From a bacterium (GTDB lineage Bacteria > Elusimicrobiota > Elusimicrobia > UBA1565 > UBA9628), in contig JAJXVH010000002.1 of NCBI GenBank assembly GCA_021782205.1, positions 1 through 64,000 on the forward strand: a stretch of 64,000 nt of DNA, written 5' to 3'. Positions 59,442 through 64,000 of the stretch are shown here, in pieces. A program made the translations under genes and the position numbers. The notes beneath the pieces are model-generated. The model was given only the letters and a program-made list of their open reading frames with translations, was not told the DNA's origin and made no database searches. Position 1 is the first letter of the stretch, and every line of letters starts with the position of its first letter.

Positions 59442-60722
59442 TCACGCCTGCTCCGGGAGCGTTCCCGCCGCCGCCGCGACCGCGGCCTTCGCGGACGCGA
59501 TGATCTTCAGCGCGGTTTTCTCCCCGATTCCGGCGCGAGCGCTGAGGTCCTCGGGCGCGCTCGACGCGAGAGCCGCCGCGTCGATGATGCCCGCCTTGAC
59601 CAAAGCCTCGACGGTCTTCGGGCCGACGCCTTCCAGATTGGAAAGGCCCGTGTTCGCGCCGGGGGCTTCGGCCGCCGGTTCCGCGGCCTTGCGGCCCAGG
59701 GACTTGACCTCCATCGTCCAGCCCGTGAGCTTCTGCGCCAGGCGCACGTTCTGGCCGTCCTTGCCGATGGCCAGCGCCAACTGCTCCTCGGCGACCAGCA
59801 CCTCCGCGACGCGGTTCTCGGCGTCGGTAATGCGCACCGACGCGACCTTCGCCGGGTTCAGCGCGTTGGCCAAAGCGGCTTCCGCCTCGTCGGCGTAAGG
59901 GATCAGGTCGATGCGCTCGCCGGCGACTTCGTTCATGATCGAGCGGATGCGCGAGCCGCGCAGGCCCACGCACGCGCCGATGGCGTCGACCTTCGGGTCG
60001 TTCGATTTCACGATGACCTTCGCGCGGAAGCCGGGATCGCGCACCAGGTGGACGATCTCCACGGTCCGGTCTCCGATCTCCGGGACCTCCAGTTCCATCA
60101 GGCGCTGCAGAAAACTTTCCGAGGCGCGCGAGAGGACCACGGCCGGGCCGCGCTGGGCGCGGTCGACGCGCAGGATCACCGCGCGCACGTTGCCGCCGAT
60201 GCCGTAGCGTTCGCGGCGGATCTGCTCGCGCAGGGGGAGGATCGCCTCGGTCTTGCCCAGGTCGACGATGATGTTGCGGTCCAGGAAGCGGTGCACCGCG
60301 CCGCTGACGATCTCGCCTTCCTTGGGCTTGTACTCCTCGTAGAGCTTGTCGCGCTCGACCTCGCGCACGCGCTGGGTCAGCAACTGCTTGGCGGTCTGCG
60401 CGGCGATGCGCGCGAAGTCGGCGGCGGGGGCGGCGTAGATGATCTCGTCGCCGATCTGCGCGCCCTTCTTGTACTTCTGCGCGGCCTCGACGCTGAGCTC
60501 CAACTCCGGCTCCGTGACCTTCTCCACGACCTTCTTGGCCACATTCGCGGAGAACGCGCCGCTTTCACGGTCGATCGACGCGCGGATGTCCGCGTCCTTG
60601 CCCACGTGCTTGCGCAAGGACGACACGACCGCGCCTTCGATCATCGTCAGAATTTCCTCGACCGGGATGTTTTTCTCCCGGGCGATCTGTTCCAAAGCCG
60701 CCATCAACTCGGACTTCGCCAT
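59442..60722 (-). CDS. nusA: Transcription termination/antitermination protein NusA
   Basis: KVDAIGACVGLRGSRIRSIMNEVAGERIDLIPY; S1/KH domains. Confidence 0.97.
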   Translation of the reverse strand: MAKSELMAALEQIAREKNIPVEEILTMIEGAVVSSLRKHVGKDADIRASIDRESGAFSANVAKKVVEKVTEPELELSVEAAQKYKKGAQIGDEIIYAAPAADFARIAAQTAKQLLTQRVREVERDKLYEEYKPKEGEIVSGAVHRFLDRNIIVDLGKTEAILPLREQIRRERYGIGGNVRAVILRVDRAQRGPAVVLSRASESFLQRLMELEVPEIGDRTVEIVHLVRDPGFRAKVIVKSNDPKVDAIGACVGLRGSRIRSIMNEVAGERIDLIPYADEAEAALANALNPAKVASVRITDAENRVAEVLVAEEQLALAIGKDGQNVRLAQKLTGWTMEVKSLGRKAAEPAAEAPGANTGLSNLEGVGPKTVEALVKAGIIDAAALASSAPEDLSARAGIGEKTALKIIASAKAAVAAAAGTLPEQA

Positions 60723-60725
60723 GAC

Positions 60726-61196
60726 CTAGTCCTCCCCGAAATCGGCTTGCGCGGCGTCGTCGAGACGCACCTCATCGACGTTCGCGCGCGAAAACAGCTT
60801 GAGGTCCGGACCGACCTGCACGGCGACGGCTCCGTCCCTCAAACCCTTGAGTATCCCCGCGAAACGGCGCTGGCCGTTCTCCGCGATCTTGATGCGAACC
60901 TTCACGGGCTTGCCCGCGAAGCGCTCGAAATCCTTTTCCTTCTTGACGACGCGGTCGAGTCCCGGGGAAGAAATTTCCAACACGTAGGATTGCTCGATCG
61001 CGTTCGTGTCGTCCAGCAGCGCGCCGACACGGTCCGAAAAATAGGCGCAGTCGTCCAAGCTGATGCCCTTGGGCTTGTCCAGGAACAGGCGCAAGACCCA
61101 CTGATGGCCCTCGCGCCGCCATTGCAGGTCCACCAGCTCCCCGCCCTCCTGCTCGATGACGGGCGTGATCAGCGTCTCGATTTCTTTGGCGTCCAT
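60726..61196 (-). CDS. rimP: Ribosome maturation factor RimP
   Basis: ELVDLQWRREGHQWVLRLFLDKPKGISLDDCAYFSDRVGALLD. Confidence 0.95.
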   Translation of the reverse strand: MDAKEIETLITPVIEQEGGELVDLQWRREGHQWVLRLFLDKPKGISLDDCAYFSDRVGALLDDTNAIEQSYVLEISSPGLDRVVKKEKDFERFAGKPVKVRIKIAENGQRRFAGILKGLRDGAVAVQVGPDLKLFSRANVDEVRLDDAAQADFGED

Positions 61197-61206
61197 GTTT
61201 TTTCAA

Positions 61207-61238
61207 TAAAAAAAGTGGCTCAAAACGGAAGCCACTTT
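61207..61238 (-). terminator. Rho-independent terminator downstream of proS
   Basis: Minus strand AAAGTGGCT-tccgttttg-AGCCACTTT followed by T-run. Confidence 0.88.
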
Positions 61239-61299
61239 CAATGCGCGTCCCCGATCGGAGGCGAACGGCTACATTATAGCACGGATTCCGACGCGAAAG

Positions 61300-63018
61300 T
61301 CACGCGCCTGACAGCGCCTGCTTCAGGCGGCTTGCCGCTTCCTCTAGCTTCCACCGCGTCGCGTCGGCGGCGCCCCGGCGCTTGTGCTCGACCGAGCCTT
61401 CGTCGAGCGTGCGCTTGGAGACCACCAGGCGGTGCGGGATGCCCAGCAGGTCGATGTCCTTGAACTTCACGCCGGGCTTGCCGTCACGGTCGTCTTCGAG
61501 CGCGTCCAGGCCCGCGGCGGCCAGAGCCTTGAGCAGGGCGTCGACGGCGGGGCGCACGCGCGCGTCGTCGGCCTCGTCGAGCACCACGACCGCGCAGTCG
61601 AACGGGGAAATCTCCGCGGGCCAGACGATGCCGTCCTTGTCGTGTCCCTGCTCGATGGCGGCGGCCACCACGCGGCTGACGCCGATGCCGTAGCAGCCCA
61701 TGACCATCGTCTGGGGCTTTTGCGCCTTGTCCAAGTATTCCGCCTTCATGGACTTGGAATATTTCGTGCCGAGCTTGAACGTGTGTCCGACCTCGATGCC
61801 TTTATAGAATTCGGTGCGCGAAGCGCACCGAGGGCAGGGGTCCTCGCTGGTCGCCGACCGGAGGTCGGCGAAGCCCTTGAGGCCGGGCAGGTCGCGGGCG
61901 ATGTTGAAGCCGTCGGCGTGCAGTCCATCCTTGTTGGCGCCGGTCACGCCGTTGAGCACCGCGCGCGTCGCGAAGTCGCAGTAGACGGCGACGCCGTCGT
62001 GGCCCTGGGGGCCGCCGAAGCCGACCTTGCAGCCCATGACCTGCTGATACTGCGCCTCGGACGCGCGGTACAGCGCGGGCGAGCCGACGGCGGCGGCCAG
62101 CTTGGCCTCGTGCAGTTCGTGGTCGCCGCGCATGAGCGCGATCACCGGGACCTTGCCGTCGATCATGTACAGCTGGGTCTTGAGGAAATCGGTCGTCGGC
62201 CGTCCCACCAGCGCGGCCACGTCGGCCACGGTGGTCTTGTTCTGCGTGTTGAATTCAGTCAGCGGCTTAAAAGACGCGGCGCTTGGCGCCGCGTACTGAT
62301 CCTTGACCTCGGCGCGCTCGATATTGGCCGCATACTCGCATTTCGTGCAGGAGACGATGGTCTCCTCGCCGGTCTCGGCCAGCACCATGAACTCGTGGGA
62401 GAAGGAGCCGCCGATGGCTCCCGACTGGGCCTCCACAGGCTTGAACTTGAGCCCGCAGCGCTTGAAGACGTTTTTATAGGCGTCATACATGCGCTTGTAG
62501 TAGGCGCTCGCGTCGGCCTCGTCGGCGTGGAACGAATAGGCGTCCTTCATCAGGAACTCGCGCGCGCGCATCACGCCGAAGCGCGGGCGGATCTCGTCGC
62601 GGAACTTGAGGCCGAACTGGTAGAACATCGCCGGCAACTGGCGCCAGGAGCGGATCTCGCGGCGCGCCAGGTCGGTGATCACTTCCTCGGCGGTCGGCGC
62701 GAAGCAGAACTCCGCGTCCTTGCGGTCTTTCAGGCGCAGCAGTTCTTTTCCGTAGACCGGCCAGCGGCCCGTCTCCTCCCACAACTGCTTGGGCTGGATC
62801 ACCGGCAGCCACACTTCCTGGCCGTCGGCCGCGTTCATCTCCTCGCGCACGATCTTCTCGACCTTGCGCAGGACGCGCAGCCCCAGCGGCAGCCAGTCGT
62901 AGATGCCGCTGGCGACCTTGCGGATCATCCCCGCGCGCTGCATGAGCTGGGCGGAGACGTTGTCGGCGTCGCTGGGCGCCTCGCGCAGGGTGGGGATCAA
63001 GGTCTTGGAGTATTTCAT
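61300..63018 (-). CDS. proS: Prolyl-tRNA synthetase
   Basis: LMQRAGMIRKVASGIYDWLPLGLRVLRKVEKIVREEMNAADGQEV; VMGCYGIGVSRVVAAAIEQ. Confidence 0.97.
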   Translation of the reverse strand: MKYSKTLIPTLREAPSDADNVSAQLMQRAGMIRKVASGIYDWLPLGLRVLRKVEKIVREEMNAADGQEVWLPVIQPKQLWEETGRWPVYGKELLRLKDRKDAEFCFAPTAEEVITDLARREIRSWRQLPAMFYQFGLKFRDEIRPRFGVMRAREFLMKDAYSFHADEADASAYYKRMYDAYKNVFKRCGLKFKPVEAQSGAIGGSFSHEFMVLAETGEETIVSCTKCEYAANIERAEVKDQYAAPSAASFKPLTEFNTQNKTTVADVAALVGRPTTDFLKTQLYMIDGKVPVIALMRGDHELHEAKLAAAVGSPALYRASEAQYQQVMGCKVGFGGPQGHDGVAVYCDFATRAVLNGVTGANKDGLHADGFNIARDLPGLKGFADLRSATSEDPCPRCASRTEFYKGIEVGHTFKLGTKYSKSMKAEYLDKAQKPQTMVMGCYGIGVSRVVAAAIEQGHDKDGIVWPAEISPFDCAVVVLDEADDARVRPAVDALLKALAAAGLDALEDDRDGKPGVKFKDIDLLGIPHRLVVSKRTLDEGSVEHKRRGAADATRWKLEEAASRLKQALSGA

Positions 63019-63042
63019 TGGAGGGTCAGTCCTTTACTTCTT

Positions 63043-64000
63043 TTACTTCTTTCCCTTCGGCGAAGAATCCGCCGCGCCCGCGGTGGGAGTTGCCGCGGCT
63101 TTCGCCTGGCGTTCCGCTTTCGCGGCCCGCTCGGCGCGGATGCGCACGACGTCGTTGTAGGTCGCGAAGGCCAGCAGGGACATCAGGAAGGCGAAGCCGA
63201 CGGTCTGGATCTTCTCGAGTGTCTGCGGGGTCGGGCGCTTGCCGCGCAGGCCTTCCCAAATGTAGACCGCGCCGTGGCCGCCGTCGAGCAGGGGCATGGG
63301 CAGGAAATTGAAGAAGCCGATCGCCACCGAGATGAAGCCGATGAAGAACAGATACTCCTCCCAGCCCGCGCGCGCCGCGCGTGTGACCATCTGGAATATC
63401 CCCACCGGTCCGGCCAAGTCGGGGCGCTCGTGACGCCAAAGCTTGCCCGCGATGGTGGTGACGGTCTGCTTGCTCTGCAGCCAGCACATGCTCGCGGCCT
63501 CGTTCATGGCGGCCGGCAGGCTTGCGGGCTTGTAGGTCATCTCCGGCATGATGCCGATGACGCCGCGGTCCTCCGCGTCGTCCTTGCGCGGGGTCACGGT
63601 CACGTCCAAGGCGGCACCCGCGCGGCTGACGGTCAAGGTGACGGGACGCCCCGGAGAGCGGTGGATGGAGCTCGCCAGGTCGTCCCAGCCCGCCAGGGCG
63701 CGGCCGTCGAAGGCCGTCACGCGGTCGCCGATCTTCAGGCCCGCCGCGTCGGCCGGCATGCCCGTCATCATGTTGCCGATGACCGGGTCCGACGAAGGCT
63801 GGGGCAGGCCCTGGGCCCAGATCAAGCCGGTGTAGAGCAGGAAGGCCAGCACGTAGTTCATCGTGGGTCCGGCGTAGACGATGATCAGGCGGCGATACCA
63901 CGCCTGGCCGAAATACTCGTCGGCCTTCGGCGTGATCGCGGCGTCGGTCGCGGGATCTTCGCCGGCGGGCTTGACGAAGCCGCCGAACGGAATCGCGCAC
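63043..64000 (-). CDS. rseP: Site-2 (M50) zinc metalloprotease RseP, C-terminal part (5' end outside window)
   Basis: Frame open to window edge (CAIPFGGFVKPAGEDP...FGQAWYRRLIIVYAGPTMNYVLAF); PDZ; LPMPLLDGGH. Confidence 0.93.
   Translation of the reverse strand, partial: CAIPFGGFVKPAGEDPATDAAITPKADEYFGQAWYRRLIIVYAGPTMNYVLAFLLYTGLIWAQGLPQPSSDPVIGNMMTGMPADAAGLKIGDRVTAFDGRALAGWDDLASSIHRSPGRPVTLTVSRAGAALDVTVTPRKDDAEDRGVIGIMPEMTYKPASLPAAMNEAASMCWLQSKQTVTTIAGKLWRHERPDLAGPVGIFQMVTRAARAGWEEYLFFIGFISVAIGFFNFLPMPLLDGGHGAVYIWEGLRGKRPTPQTLEKIQTVGFAFLMSLLAFATYNDVVRIRAERAAKAERQAKAAATPTAGAADSSPKGKK

Noticed and set aside
58674-61463. 929-aa + ORF opposite infB/nusA/rimP
   Set aside because: Shadow of conserved minus-strand genes
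63026-64000. 324-aa minus ORF at the window end
   Set aside because: Wrong frame, Arg-rich; the RseP frame is 63043-64000

Overview
GC-rich bacterial chromosomal window, almost fully coding. No database search was run. The gene content could fit an Elusimicrobiota-like lineage, but that is a weak inference. Main blocks: (1) 0-4.2 kb: end of a HEAT-repeat gene, a PAS/histidine-kinase/receiver gene broken at a G7 run, and a lower-GC sulfotransferase-TPR gene, all between two copies of a near-perfect 34-nt direct repeat. (2) 4.2-10.9 kb (-): membrane protein, PorV/PorQ-like protein, a 1500-aa S53 peptidase with FN3-like modules and a FlgD/T9SS-like C-terminus, and a NarL-type response regulator. 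(3) 11.0-11.4 kb: tRNA-Met(CAT), a 17-bp inverted repeat, and a 60-aa bacterial histone-fold protein. (4) 11.4-22.7 kb: a MidA/NDUFAF7-like methyltransferase joined to an 11-gene complex I operon (nuoABCDHIJKLMN, no EFG). (5) 22.7-25.9 kb: Ser/Thr kinase divergent from a transglutaminase-like protein and a DUF350 protein. (6) 25.9-42.2 kb: reductive pyrimidine degradation (preT, preA, beta-ureidopropionase, NCS1 permease, dihydropyrimidinase, ALDH, class-III aminotransferase), interrupted by orphan exported proteins and an ankyrin-caspase putative lipoprotein plus a PDZ lipoprotein. (7) 42.2-49.6 kb: orphan exported proteins, rocD, potA-potD-potB-potC. (8) 49.7-54.9 kb: stress-type cluster (cytidylate-kinase-like, P1B ATPase, mannose-1-P guanylyltransferase, phosphoribosyltransferase, UspA). 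(9) 55.2-64 kb (-): rseP-proS-terminator-rimP-nusA-infB-rbfA-truB-stand-alone riboflavin kinase-small membrane protein. The strongest hunt results are the histone-fold protein, a recurrent TGnTAnnnT-N7-start pattern that predicts leaderless mRNAs, the S53/PorV coupled export unit, and the repeat-bounded insertion at 0.4-4.2 kb.
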